DNA from: Flavobacteriaceae bacterium
GTDB taxonomy: Bacteria; Bacteroidota; Bacteroidia; Flavobacteriales; Flavobacteriaceae
Assembly (NCBI GenBank): GCA_030148025.1
Contig: JASBUG010000003.1
Location: 1-64,000 of the forward strand
Reading direction: 5' to 3'
Length of the DNA: 64,000 nucleotides
Below, piece by piece: positions 1 through 8,815 of this stretch. Under the pieces are notes generated by a model. It had not been told where the DNA came from. It did no database searches and saw only the letters and a list, made by a program, of their open reading frames with translations. A program made the position numbers and the translations under genes. Position 1 is the first letter of the stretch. The number at the start of each line of letters is the position of its first letter.

Positions 1-1071
1 ATCAAAATTGATTATAAAGAAAATAAAGAAATTAGAACATTTTATAATGAATATGGACATCGTACATTAGTATCAGGAAGTGTGTACGAGGTACAAATAT
101 TGCTAAATGAATCAGGAGAAAGAACACAGTTAACTTTTCACGACATCAATGGAAACCTTATTGAAAATGATTTTGGAATTGCCACTTATAAGTGGAATAA
201 ATTAAACGATAATAGAATTATAGAGCATCGTTTTGATATAAATGATCAAATTAAAAGAAATAGACCTGGTTTTGGCTACTTAATCACTGAATTTCAATAT
301 GATAAAAATGGGTTGCTCGATACAATGATAAACCTAGGTTTGGAAGGTAACCAACCAGCAGCAGATAACGCAGGAGTAGTAAGCACAAAAATAGGATATG
401 ATGCACATGGACAGTTTATTCAATGGCTGAATTTAGATAAGGATAATAAGCCAATTAGAGGCATGAGTAACATTGCAGAAATTAGATATATACCATCAAA
501 TTTTAGAGGCGAACAAGATGCAGCATTTATAGACGAAAAAGGTGAGCCTCAAACCACTAATTGGGGAGCGCACAGGGTTGTGTATGAATTTGATACTTAT
601 GGAAATGAAATTTCAAGAAAGTTCTTAGGGCTTGATAATAGTCACATAAATGTAAATAATGGAGTAGGTGAAATAAAGTCAGAATGGACTAAAGATGGCA
701 TGTATAGAACTTCTAGAAAATATTTTGATAAAGAAGGAAACCCAATTGAAATAGGTGATAGTAAGATACATGAATTTAGAACCGAATTTAACGATCAGGG
801 AAACCCAATTTCAACAGCATCTTTAAATATTAGAAAAGAATTGGTTCTCGATATAGGAAATGGTTATGCCAAAGTAGCAACCAATTTTGATAATAATGGA
901 CGTATCGTAGAACGTAGATATTTAGATTTAAATGAAAAACTAGTCAATCATAAAACTTGGGGAGTAGCAAGGTTTGTTTATGCCTATAAGAATAATTCTG
1001 AGTTACTTAAAGTAACCTGTTATAACAATTTAGGTGAAGAAGTAAAGCCTTTGTGGAACCCAGCACATTAA
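1..1071 (+). CDS. Repeat-containing protein of unknown function, 5' end cut by window
   Basis: The reading frame is open from the first base of the window, so the gene starts upstream; a GTG at 82 is only the first possible start codon inside the window and should not be taken as the start. The visible ~356 residues consist of imperfect repeats of the form (Y/F)D-x-x-G-N/Q/L (for example FDINGNL, YDKNGLL, YDAHGQF, FDTYGNE, FDKEGNP, FNDQGNP, FDNNGRI), spaced by 25-45 residues and rich in aromatic and charged residues. This resembles YD/RHS-like or related beta-strand repeats of exported Bacteroidota proteins, but I cannot assign a family. It is followed after 17 bp by the DinB-like gene, probably in the same transcript. 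Function unknown. Confidence 0.7.
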   Translation: MKIDYKENKEIRTFYNEYGHRTLVSGSVYEVQILLNESGERTQLTFHDINGNLIENDFGIATYKWNKLNDNRIIEHRFDINDQIKRNRPGFGYLITEFQYDKNGLLDTMINLGLEGNQPAADNAGVVSTKIGYDAHGQFIQWLNLDKDNKPIRGMSNIAEIRYIPSNFRGEQDAAFIDEKGEPQTTNWGAHRVVYEFDTYGNEISRKFLGLDNSHINVNNGVGEIKSEWTKDGMYRTSRKYFDKEGNPIEIGDSKIHEFRTEFNDQGNPISTASLNIRKELVLDIGNGYAKVATNFDNNGRIVERRYLDLNEKLVNHKTWGVARFVYAYKNNSELLKVTCYNNLGEEVKPLWNPAH

Positions 1072-1088
1072 TAATTAAAAAATTAATC

Positions 1089-1622
1089 ATGAAAAAAAAT
1101 GTCAATCTTATTGTAATGCTAATGTTTGTCTTTGGAGTTTCAATTAGCAATGCACAACAAAATTTCAACTTTGCTCAAAATCAAATCAAAGTATGGGAAT
1201 TAGCCAAACAACGAACTCTGGATGTTGCTAAGGCGATGCCTCAAGATAAGTATAACTACAGTCCAACGTCTGATGTTAAAAGTTTCGGACAGCAAATGTC
1301 GCACATAGCTAATAGCATGCTGTCAATGCATACACGATTTATATTAAAAAGCAGGTATTCAGGAAGTGAAAAAGATGCCTCTAAACTATCAAAAGAGGCT
1401 ATTATTTCAGATATAGAAAAGGCCTTTGATGTAGTGATAGGCGATCTAAAAAAGCTTTCAGATAGTGAATTACAACAAAGTGGAAAAACACATGGTGCAT
1501 TTCCTCTTACTAAATGGCAATCGCTGTTATTTATGAGAGATCATATAACCAATCACAGAGCCAAGGCTGTGTTGTATTTGCGATTAAACAATATTGCACC
1601 ACCTAGATACGGATTTAATTAA
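1089..1622 (+). CDS. Exported DinB-like four-helix protein
   Basis: This 177-residue product begins with a signal peptide (MKKNVNLIVMLMFVFGVSISNAQ), which is why ATG 1089 is preferred over an in-frame ATG at 1053 that lies inside the previous gene. The mature part is helical and ends with a DinB/YfiT-type pattern: a His in GQQMSHIANS and a C-terminal DHITNHRAKAVLYLRLN followed by IAPPRYG. DinB-fold proteins use three His to bind a divalent metal; two of the candidates (MSHIAN and the DHxxxH segment) are visible. Members include thiol S-transferases, but the substrate here is unknown. Signal peptide plus DinB fold implies a periplasmic location. Confidence 0.8.
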   Translation: MKKNVNLIVMLMFVFGVSISNAQQNFNFAQNQIKVWELAKQRTLDVAKAMPQDKYNYSPTSDVKSFGQQMSHIANSMLSMHTRFILKSRYSGSEKDASKLSKEAIISDIEKAFDVVIGDLKKLSDSELQQSGKTHGAFPLTKWQSLLFMRDHITNHRAKAVLYLRLNNIAPPRYGFN

Positions 1623-1644
1623 ACATTGCTGACTGTAATATAAA

Positions 1645-3339
1645 ATGAACAAAATCTCGGTTATCATCATTGGTTTTCTTATCCAGTTGTCTGTCTTTGC
1701 ACAGCCTAACAGACTACAGTATTCGTTTAAATTAAACGAATTGCAAAATGGCATAGATGTGATAATGACCTACTATAATATTCAAGATGATACCTTAACA
1801 TTTTTAGTGCCTTCAAATTATGATAATACAACATTAAAGAATAGCATTCTGGTTAATAATTTGGAATTGTTATCCGAAGGAGAGTTAGTGAAACTTGAAA
1901 ATAGTGATGATGTAGAATATCGATACAAGGGAACTACAAAGAATATTTCGATAAGTTATACCATCCCAAATTTTGCAGATAATTCAAACTATTTACCATG
2001 TCAAGGTGACGCTTATTTTGCACCAGCAATTACTAAAAACTTCTTTCACATGTATGGTGATATGTCTTTAGTATTCCCAAAACATGGAAATAATAAGAGA
2101 ACTTATTTCGATCTTGAAATAGAGTGGTTAAACTTTCCTGATACTTGGCATATAGCAAACGATTTTGACATCGCTGAATTAAAAAATGGAAAACGAAAAT
2201 TACAAGTGCATAAAAGTATAACAATTCAGGATATGGGAGAATCTCTATTCTTTGGTGGTTCTTATAGAAAAGCAACATTTTCTACTAACACCGTTAATTT
2301 TCACACTTTTATATATGGCGATTTTCAGTTTTCAGATCAAGATTTTATTTCTCAAATAGAATTGATAACTAACGCACAAATGCAACACTGGAATCACTTT
2401 AATCATTCTAAGGATTATGTGATATCTATTACTCAAAAAGGAGTTGATTGCGGAAAAATATCAGGTAGAAACATGTATAATTCCTTTTCATTCTATATGT
2501 CAGGAAATTTTACAAAAGCGCATATTCCAATCATTCTTCAAAAAGGTTTGACACATGAATTCGCCCATAGTTGGATAGGAACCAATCTCGTGAAACATAA
2601 TGAGAATTGGGAAGAGATGCGATGGTTTGTTGAAGGATTTACCGAGTATTATTCTGGGTTAATAAACCTTAAAGCTGGCCTTTTTAATAAAGAACAGTAT
2701 CTAACTTTTTTAAACAGTAAAGTAATAAGGTACATGCAGTCACCTTATGCAAAAACTACCCTAAAGGAGTCTGTAGCGAAATATCAATTTAGCGACAAGT
2801 TTAGAACTTTAGCTTATGACAAAGGTACAGTATTTGCCTTTTATTTAGATGGTTATATACGAAAACAGTCAAATAGCACATACAACCTCAAGGATATAAT
2901 GATGATGCTTATTAATACTGAAAAAGACAATATTGATGGTAATTTGGATGTTAAACTAATGGTTAGCCTTATCAAGTCACATTTTAATATTGATATGTCT
3001 CAGTTGATTAAGACATATATCGTCGAAGGTAACTTAATTCCTATTGAATCACCGCTTATTGAAGAAAGTAAGCTTGAAGAAAAGATAGCTTTTGATTATG
3101 GCTTTGATTTTTTAACCAGTATCGATAAAGAAGTTATTGTTGGATTAAAAGCAGACTCTAATGCTTACAAACAAGGTTTAAGAAACGGGCAAAAGCTAAA
3201 AGCTATAAAAGGAATTACTAATAATGTAAATGGCGATATTATTCTCGAAGTTATTGCCAATGATAATACGTTATTGGTGTCTTTTAAGCCACAAGGAGGT
3301 AGAATACAAATACCTATAATTACTAAATTAAAACCATAA
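1645..3339 (+). CDS. Exported M1/M61-like zinc metallopeptidase with C-terminal PDZ-like region
   Basis: The product has 564 residues and a signal peptide (MNKISVIIIGFLIQLSVFAQ). A gluzincin zinc site is visible: HEFAH at residues 304-308 supplies two His ligands and the catalytic Glu305, and WFVEGFTEYY downstream provides Glu330 as the likely third ligand. This matches the catalytic domain of M1/M61 aminopeptidases. The last ~80 residues (LTSIDKEVIVGLKADSNAY followed by KQGLRNGQKLKAI) look like a PDZ-type module, which favours the M61 (glycyl aminopeptidase-like) side. The N-terminal ~250 residues are beta-rich, as in those families. It lies 22 bp after the DinB-like gene and 11 bp before the hydrolase gene. 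Natural substrate unknown. Confidence 0.8.
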   Translation: MNKISVIIIGFLIQLSVFAQPNRLQYSFKLNELQNGIDVIMTYYNIQDDTLTFLVPSNYDNTTLKNSILVNNLELLSEGELVKLENSDDVEYRYKGTTKNISISYTIPNFADNSNYLPCQGDAYFAPAITKNFFHMYGDMSLVFPKHGNNKRTYFDLEIEWLNFPDTWHIANDFDIAELKNGKRKLQVHKSITIQDMGESLFFGGSYRKATFSTNTVNFHTFIYGDFQFSDQDFISQIELITNAQMQHWNHFNHSKDYVISITQKGVDCGKISGRNMYNSFSFYMSGNFTKAHIPIILQKGLTHEFAHSWIGTNLVKHNENWEEMRWFVEGFTEYYSGLINLKAGLFNKEQYLTFLNSKVIRYMQSPYAKTTLKESVAKYQFSDKFRTLAYDKGTVFAFYLDGYIRKQSNSTYNLKDIMMMLINTEKDNIDGNLDVKLMVSLIKSHFNIDMSQLIKTYIVEGNLIPIESPLIEESKLEEKIAFDYGFDFLTSIDKEVIVGLKADSNAYKQGLRNGQKLKAIKGITNNVNGDIILEVIANDNTLLVSFKPQGGRIQIPIITKLKP

Positions 3340-3350
3340 AATGAAAAACC

Positions 3351-4352
3351 ATGATAAGTAATAAGACAATCCATAAAATAATAGCACTGCTTTTTTTAAG
3401 TACTATTAGTGTTTATTCTCAAACTAAAGCGTATCCTGCGCCAGGAAATTTAGTAGATATTGGGGGCTATAAAATTCATCTACTCACCGCTGGAGAAGAA
3501 AAGCAATGTCCAACGGTAGTGTTTTTTCATGGTGCTGGTGATATAGCCTTACATTGGAATCTAGTACTACCCAAAGTAGGAGAATTTGCTAGAGCTGTTG
3601 CTGTTGATCATGCAGGAGAAGGTTGGAGCGATCATGGTCATGGATTGGCTTTAAATCAGCAAGTTTACGATACTTATCAAGCTCTTAAAAAAGGAGGCTA
3701 TAAGGCTCCATATATTGTAGTAGGTCATTCCTTAGGAGGTATTACTGCCAATTTGTTTGCTGCTACCTATAAAGAAGAAATAGGTGGAGTTGTAATGGTA
3801 GATGCAACACATCCAGATGTTGTATTAAAGGTTTTTAATAAAGAAACCAAAAAAATGGAATGGAAACGAATGCGTTTAAGAGCAGATCAACCCATAAAAG
3901 AAGTAAATACGACGCCTTTAAGTGAGCCAAAAGAAACAAAATCATTTCAAGCCAGAAGAGACTTTGGAGATTTACTCGATAAATTCTCTGAAGACGATAG
4001 AGCGCGTTTTAATTGGATTTATAATGAACGAAAATGGACCTATGTAAAAGGACAAAGTAATACCTATGAAGCAGAAATAATGCAAGAGATGTTTACAAAT
4101 AAAGAAAAGTACAATTTAGGTAATATACCTCTGGTAGTTATATCTGGAGCTAATAAGGATGTTCCTGAAGGAGATGCTAATTGGAGCTCTGAACAATTAG
4201 TAACTCATTCTAAAAAGCTACAAAAAGATCTTTTAAAGTTATCAACCAACAGCTCTCAAATTATTGCTAAAAAAAGTGGACATAATGTACATATTGATGA
4301 ACCTAAACTTGTAGCAAAAGCTATTAAGAAATTATTAAAAGCCATAAACTAA
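3351..4352 (+). CDS. Exported alpha/beta hydrolase
   Basis: This 333-residue alpha/beta hydrolase-fold enzyme has a signal peptide ending near SVYSQ. The nucleophile elbow GHSLGG gives Ser127, the oxyanion region is FFHGAGD, and the C-terminal SGHNVHIDEP contributes the catalytic His (His311 most likely). An ATG ten bases earlier (3341) stops after six codons, which supports the start at 3351. The substrate cannot be read from the sequence; esterase or lipase-like activity on a small ester is the generic expectation. It sits in a tight run with a peptidase and a beta-lactamase-like hydrolase, all predicted to act outside the cytoplasm. Confidence 0.85.
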   Translation: MISNKTIHKIIALLFLSTISVYSQTKAYPAPGNLVDIGGYKIHLLTAGEEKQCPTVVFFHGAGDIALHWNLVLPKVGEFARAVAVDHAGEGWSDHGHGLALNQQVYDTYQALKKGGYKAPYIVVGHSLGGITANLFAATYKEEIGGVVMVDATHPDVVLKVFNKETKKMEWKRMRLRADQPIKEVNTTPLSEPKETKSFQARRDFGDLLDKFSEDDRARFNWIYNERKWTYVKGQSNTYEAEIMQEMFTNKEKYNLGNIPLVVISGANKDVPEGDANWSSEQLVTHSKKLQKDLLKLSTNSSQIIAKKSGHNVHIDEPKLVAKAIKKLLKAIN

Positions 4353-4361
4353 AAACCATTC

Positions 4362-5237
4362 ATGTCAAAAAAAAGTAAATTCAAAAAGTTCCATAAAATA
4401 AACAGGCGTATTCATTTATATGCTGGTCTGTTTATGATCCCTTATATTTTTATATTCGGATTATCTGGTTTAATATTCAACCATGCAGCATTAATGAGCG
4501 ATAATCGCTCTGTAGATACATTTAAATTAGAAGGGAAAGACCAATTAAGCACCTTGTTTCCTAATTTAGAAGAGTTGGCTGCTACCATAACTGATTCTAT
4601 AAAGGGAGAAAATAATATAAGCAGTTTTAGTCTTGATAACATAAAGTATAACAATACGATGATATTAAGATATACCAACAAAGATGCAGACCATAGAATT
4701 AAGATTGACGTTCCAACAAATAATGTAGAAATGATGACTTTACCCGATTTTGTTGAGAATAACACTGTAAATAGGGGAACTGTTAATTTGTTAAATAAAC
4801 TTAATACAGAAGAAATATTACACAGGTTTGAAAACGTATTAGCAGACCGAGGAATAAACAATGTGTCTTCCAGAATACAGAGATTACCAAACCTAGAATT
4901 CGACCTTGTAACAAATCAAAATAATTACAGAGTAACCTATGATCTTCAATCGGGGAACTATAGACTTGCAGATCTGGATCAACGCAAGTTTAAATGGAAT
5001 TATTTCTTTGTCAATTTACATCAAGTACATGGTTATCCACTTGGAGGGTTTTCACTAAAATGGCTATTTGTATTCTTTGCAGATTCTCTGGCTGTATTAA
5101 TGATAATTTGGGCAATATCTGGTGTAATTATGTGGTATAAAATGAAGAAACAATTTGTTATCGGGCTTGTGTTATTAGGAGTTTCAGTTGTTATAGCTAT
5201 AGCGATAATGATTAATCAATACGAATTAGGATTTTAA
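4362..5237 (+). CDS. PepSY-domain transmembrane protein
   Basis: The 291-residue product has the PepSY-TM layout: a basic N-terminus, a first membrane segment (LYAGLFMIPYIFIFGLSGLIF, about residues 19-38), a ~180-residue periplasmic PepSY-like region ending with HQVHGYPLGGF, then two more segments (WLFVFFADSLAVLMIIWAIS and FVIGLVLLGVSVVIAIAIMI). Such proteins often accompany TonB receptors or reductases and may help electron transfer or peptidase regulation, but none of these partners is adjacent here. It lies between two hydrolase genes with 9 bp spacing on each side, so it is almost certainly co-transcribed with them. Confidence 0.8.
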   Translation: MSKKSKFKKFHKINRRIHLYAGLFMIPYIFIFGLSGLIFNHAALMSDNRSVDTFKLEGKDQLSTLFPNLEELAATITDSIKGENNISSFSLDNIKYNNTMILRYTNKDADHRIKIDVPTNNVEMMTLPDFVENNTVNRGTVNLLNKLNTEEILHRFENVLADRGINNVSSRIQRLPNLEFDLVTNQNNYRVTYDLQSGNYRLADLDQRKFKWNYFFVNLHQVHGYPLGGFSLKWLFVFFADSLAVLMIIWAISGVIMWYKMKKQFVIGLVLLGVSVVIAIAIMINQYELGF

Positions 5238-5246
5238 AATTAAACG

Positions 5247-6392
5247 ATGAAAAAATTACTAATAATTAGCATTAACGGACTCTTCTTTTTGTTAGCTAGT
5301 GTTTTATTAATTTCTTTCAATGAGGAGGAAAATTCAAATAGGCACTATACTAATATCTATGAAGAGGCATTAGAGGAATTTGATCTTCAAGCTAGAATGA
5401 ATCGCCATAATGTTCCGGGAGTAAGTTTTGCAGTAATAAAAAATGGGAAGCTTCATTGGGCAAAAGGATATGGCGTGATACAAAAAGGAAACCCTGAGCC
5501 AATAAATACAGAAACCATGTTTTCTGTTGGGTCTGTTAGTAAGGTTGGTGCTGCTACAATGAGCTTAAGGTTGCAAGAACAGGGAAAATTAAATATTGAT
5601 ACTAATGTGAATCAGTACCTTAAATCATGGGAAATTCCAGAGAGCAGTTATACCAAGGAGCAACCTGTAACTCTTAGAAGTATCATGTCTCATACTGCTG
5701 GATTAACCGTCCATGGCTTTGCCGATTTTTTACCAAACGAGAAATTGCCAACTACAGTTCAAATTTTAAAAGGTGAATGGCCAGCAAAGAATAATGAGGT
5801 ATATGTAAACATTCCTGTGGGAAGTAGATATCGTTATTCTGGTGGTGGTACAACTGTCGAGCAGTTAATTATTGAAGATTTAACGAATAGAAAATTTCAT
5901 CAAGCCGCTAATGAACTTTTGTTTAAACCTTTAAAAATGAATAGGAGTAGTTATAAAAATCCTTTACCTGTATCCTTTGGGAATATTGCCAAGGCACATA
6001 ACAGAAGCGGAAATATAACTGCCTTACCTCGTGGTTATCAGGCTATGCCAGAAGCTGCAGCCTCTGGTTTATGGACAACACCTAGCGATTTTTCTAAACT
6101 AATGATCATGCTTATGAAAGCTTATCATGGCGAAAACAACTCGTATTTGTCGCAAAGCATCACCAGAGATATGATGACACCAGTAGCTCCAAGTACTTAT
6201 GGTTTAGGACCAAGAATAAAAACAAATGGACAAAATATTGAGTTCTCTCATGGAGGAGCAAATGATTCTTATAGAGCTCATTTTTCGGGATTCTTACCTA
6301 ATCAAAATGGCTATATCATTTTTACAAACGGAACTGGAGGGTCTGGATTAATCAACGAACTACGTCCACTTTTTGACAAATTATTGAATTAA
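5247..6392 (+). CDS. Serine hydrolase, class C beta-lactamase / penicillin-binding fold
   Basis: A 381-residue exported or membrane-anchored enzyme with an N-terminal hydrophobic segment (LIISINGLFFLLASVLLISF). The three active-site elements of the beta-lactamase/DD-peptidase superfamily are visible: S-V-S-K at residues 96-99 (nucleophile Ser96, Lys99), Y-S-G at 197-199 in place of Y-x-N, and H-G-G at 335-337 in place of K-T-G. The altered second and third motifs are common in esterase-type family members and argue against true beta-lactamase activity. The genes on both sides are 9 bp and 4 bp away. Probable role: periplasmic hydrolysis of an ester or peptide bond; substrate unknown. Confidence 0.85.
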   Translation: MKKLLIISINGLFFLLASVLLISFNEEENSNRHYTNIYEEALEEFDLQARMNRHNVPGVSFAVIKNGKLHWAKGYGVIQKGNPEPINTETMFSVGSVSKVGAATMSLRLQEQGKLNIDTNVNQYLKSWEIPESSYTKEQPVTLRSIMSHTAGLTVHGFADFLPNEKLPTTVQILKGEWPAKNNEVYVNIPVGSRYRYSGGGTTVEQLIIEDLTNRKFHQAANELLFKPLKMNRSSYKNPLPVSFGNIAKAHNRSGNITALPRGYQAMPEAAASGLWTTPSDFSKLMIMLMKAYHGENNSYLSQSITRDMMTPVAPSTYGLGPRIKTNGQNIEFSHGGANDSYRAHFSGFLPNQNGYIIFTNGTGGSGLINELRPLFDKLLN

Positions 6393-6396
6393 TAAA

Positions 6397-6882
6397 ATGA
6401 AACAGATTTTTACACTTCTTATCGTATCATCATTGTTTTTTGGATGCATACAACAAAATGAAGAGAATTATGAAATTTCCGAAGCAGACAAAAAGGAAAT
6501 AGAAGCATTAAAAAGGAATATTCCTTTAATCCTAGCCAATGAAGGATGGGAAGCTTATGAAAACAAGTTTTCTAAAAATTACCAGAATTGGCATATGCTG
6601 GGAGATCAAGTTCGTAATAGAGAGGAATATCTTTCTCTTGTAAAACAGTGGTATGATGCAGGTAATAGGGCCAATGATAGCGAAGTAGAATCAGTGGCTT
6701 TTATTCCAATAGCCAAAAATAAAGTCATGTATTTGCATAAACAAATTGAAAGTTTTGATCTGGTGAATACAGAAGAGAACAAGATTTCGAGAGATATCAG
6801 ATTCATTGGCATTTTTATTAAAGAAGAGGGAGAGTGGAAGGTTGATTTTACAGCCTTTATGGATGCTCCTACAAGTAATTAG
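6397..6882 (+). CDS. Lipoprotein with NTF2/SnoaL-like fold
   Basis: This 161-residue lipoprotein has a lipobox ending at Cys17 (SLFFGC). The rest, with LANEGWEAYENKFSKNYQNWHM near the front and EEGEWKVDFTAFMD at the end, has the helix-then-beta-sheet pattern of NTF2-like (SnoaL/DUF4440-type) domains. Such domains bind small molecules or act as cyclases or isomerases; no catalytic residue can be assigned here. It starts 4 bp after the serine hydrolase gene and is followed 5 bp later by another lipoprotein gene, so it belongs to the same transcript. Confidence 0.65.
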   Translation: MKQIFTLLIVSSLFFGCIQQNEENYEISEADKKEIEALKRNIPLILANEGWEAYENKFSKNYQNWHMLGDQVRNREEYLSLVKQWYDAGNRANDSEVESVAFIPIAKNKVMYLHKQIESFDLVNTEENKISRDIRFIGIFIKEEGEWKVDFTAFMDAPTSN

Positions 6883-6887
6883 TCATA

Positions 6888-8633
6888 ATGAAAAATATGT
6901 TTTTGTTTTTAATGGTGTTGGCTTTTACAAGCTGTATAGACAATAGTTCACCATTTTCACAATTTGACGAAATTACAATTCCAGTTAAACTAGGAGAAGG
7001 AAGCTTGTCAACAGATTCAATACAATGGAATAATGTATTTGTGTCAAAAACCAGTGAATTGTATTATACCAAGAATGAAAATGAAGGTTCAGTAATTAAA
7101 AAGTTCGTTTTAAAAGATGGAGAATTTCTAAATAATGAGACTATTAATCTTCCTAAAGATGCGTCTCATTCTGATGTTTATGTAAATCAGGAAGGAACCT
7201 TAATGTTATTCTCTTCTACAATGAAAGAGCATGAAAGTGATACCATTTCCGACTGGAATATATGGAGATCTTCTAGAGAAAATGGAATATGGAAAACTCC
7301 AGAATTACTGTTTAAAGATCATTTAGAGGGAAATAAGTTCTATCCCTGGCTTACTAACAGTGGAAACCTTTATTTTTCATCAACGCCTCAAGGATCAAGA
7401 AATAGCGACCTATTTGTTAGTAAGTATATAAATGGCGTGTATCAACAACCTAAAGCTTTACCAAAGTATATAAATTCAGTGAATTTGGAGGGAGATGCAT
7501 TTGTTTCGCAAGACGAATCATACCTTATTTTTGCAGGTTTTGAAAGAGGGCAAAATCTTGGTAAATCAGACCTGTACATTACATTTAATAATAATGGTAG
7601 TTGGACTGCACCTGTTTGGTTAGGAGAAGAGATTAACTCTAAAGGCTATGATGGTAGTCCGTTTGTAACTCACGATGGTAAGTATCTTATTTTTACTAGT
7701 AGTAGAGGAAGTACAGATAACAACACATTCTTCAATCATTATATTGTTAGATTTCACCCTGAAACGTACCGTAAACAATCCTTAACATTAGAAAACTATT
7801 TGAGTAATGTTGGAAAAACACCAACGCGATTTGAGGTAGATAATATTACAACCTCTGAAGTTGAATATGGTGGGAGCCTGTCTTTAAGTACTAATGAAAT
7901 TGTATTTACAAGAGCTGCTGATGATTTCTCTTCTAGAAACATGATGATTAGTCAATTTAGTAACGGACAATTTTCTGTTCCGCAAGAATTAAAAATTGGA
8001 GACATTATGTATAAAGGAGCTAGTGATATTCAACTTTCTAATGATGGCGAGTATTTATACTTTAAAATGCGAGGGCATATTCCCAATGATAGCCTTAGGA
8101 ATGATGGAAATATTTGGCGAAGCAAACGTAACGGAAATACGTGGAGCAATGCTGAGTTATTACCAGAAACAGTCAATTCTGAATTAAGCGAATATTACCC
8201 AATGTTAACCAATAGTGGGAATCTATATTTTAGTAGGGAATTAAAAGATTCAAGCTATGATATATTTGTGTCAAAGCTTGTTGATGGAGCTTATCAAGAA
8301 GCAGAACGTCTTCCAGATTATATCAATACAAATTTATTGGAGTCTGACGCCTATATAGCACCAGATGAATCGTATATGATATTTGTGAGAATGTATGCCG
8401 AAGGCGATCTTGGTGTGTCAGACTTATACATTAGTTTCAACGATAATGGAATTTGGTCAGAGCCTAAGAATATGCGTTCATTAAATAGTAGTGGAGTAGA
8501 TGGAAGTCCTTTTGTGACGTCTAATGGAAACTACTTAATTTTTACTTCTACTAGAGATTCAGATCATCCAGAAAATTTTGATGGGCATTTAGATATTTAT
8601 ATTGCAAGGTTTAATCCAGAAGATTGGAAGTAG
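6888..8633 (+). CDS. TolB/PD40-type beta-propeller lipoprotein with internal duplication
   Basis: The product has 581 residues and a lipobox at Cys16 (FTSC). It contains PD40/WD40-like beta-propeller repeats with recurring motifs such as LTNSGNLYFS, DLYI-F-N-NG-W and DGSPFVT followed by YLIFTS. The protein is an internal duplication: the block at about residues 145-280 is repeated at about 440-570, in the same order (LTNSGNLYFS, then LP-YIN, D-SY-IF, SDLYI-FN-NG, DGSPFVT). Proteins of this type sense or scaffold in the periplasm. It ends the upstream transcript and is followed by a 182-bp intergenic region. Confidence 0.75.
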   Translation: MKNMFLFLMVLAFTSCIDNSSPFSQFDEITIPVKLGEGSLSTDSIQWNNVFVSKTSELYYTKNENEGSVIKKFVLKDGEFLNNETINLPKDASHSDVYVNQEGTLMLFSSTMKEHESDTISDWNIWRSSRENGIWKTPELLFKDHLEGNKFYPWLTNSGNLYFSSTPQGSRNSDLFVSKYINGVYQQPKALPKYINSVNLEGDAFVSQDESYLIFAGFERGQNLGKSDLYITFNNNGSWTAPVWLGEEINSKGYDGSPFVTHDGKYLIFTSSRGSTDNNTFFNHYIVRFHPETYRKQSLTLENYLSNVGKTPTRFEVDNITTSEVEYGGSLSLSTNEIVFTRAADDFSSRNMMISQFSNGQFSVPQELKIGDIMYKGASDIQLSNDGEYLYFKMRGHIPNDSLRNDGNIWRSKRNGNTWSNAELLPETVNSELSEYYPMLTNSGNLYFSRELKDSSYDIFVSKLVDGAYQEAERLPDYINTNLLESDAYIAPDESYMIFVRMYAEGDLGVSDLYISFNDNGIWSEPKNMRSLNSSGVDGSPFVTSNGNYLIFTSTRDSDHPENFDGHLDIYIARFNPEDWK

Positions 8634-8704
8634 TTGTTATACTATGTATTGTTTTAGTTACTATTATGATAAATAGTAAAATATAGCTAAACCTTTTCCT
8701 CTTA

Positions 8705-8775
8705 CCATTCGTCGACAGATAAACAGGTATTGGTCTAAAAATACCTATTTAAACTACCTGTCAAAACTACTTTAG
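8705..8775 (+). promoter_or_regulatory. LytTR-type tandem operator and promoter of the polysaccharide operon
   Basis: Two imperfect direct repeats, CCATTCGTC (8705-8713) and GTATTGGTC (8727-8735), are 22 bp apart start to start, the geometry of LytTR-regulator sites (9-bp elements with 12-13 bp between). A -7-like box TACTTTAG lies at 8768-8775, 33 bp after the second repeat, followed by a ~40-nt leader to the ATG at 8816. The same repeat occurs at 12832 and 16471. Binding by the LytTR regulator encoded at 15753 is inferred. Confidence 0.6.
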
Positions 8776-8815
8776 TGTTCAGAAATAAAGTTTAACCCTT
8801 TTAAATCAATTTATT

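Noticed and set aside
4442-4861. 139-codon minus-strand ORF inside the PepSY gene
   Set aside because: Shadow frame; the + strand gene is supported by membrane topology and operon spacing.
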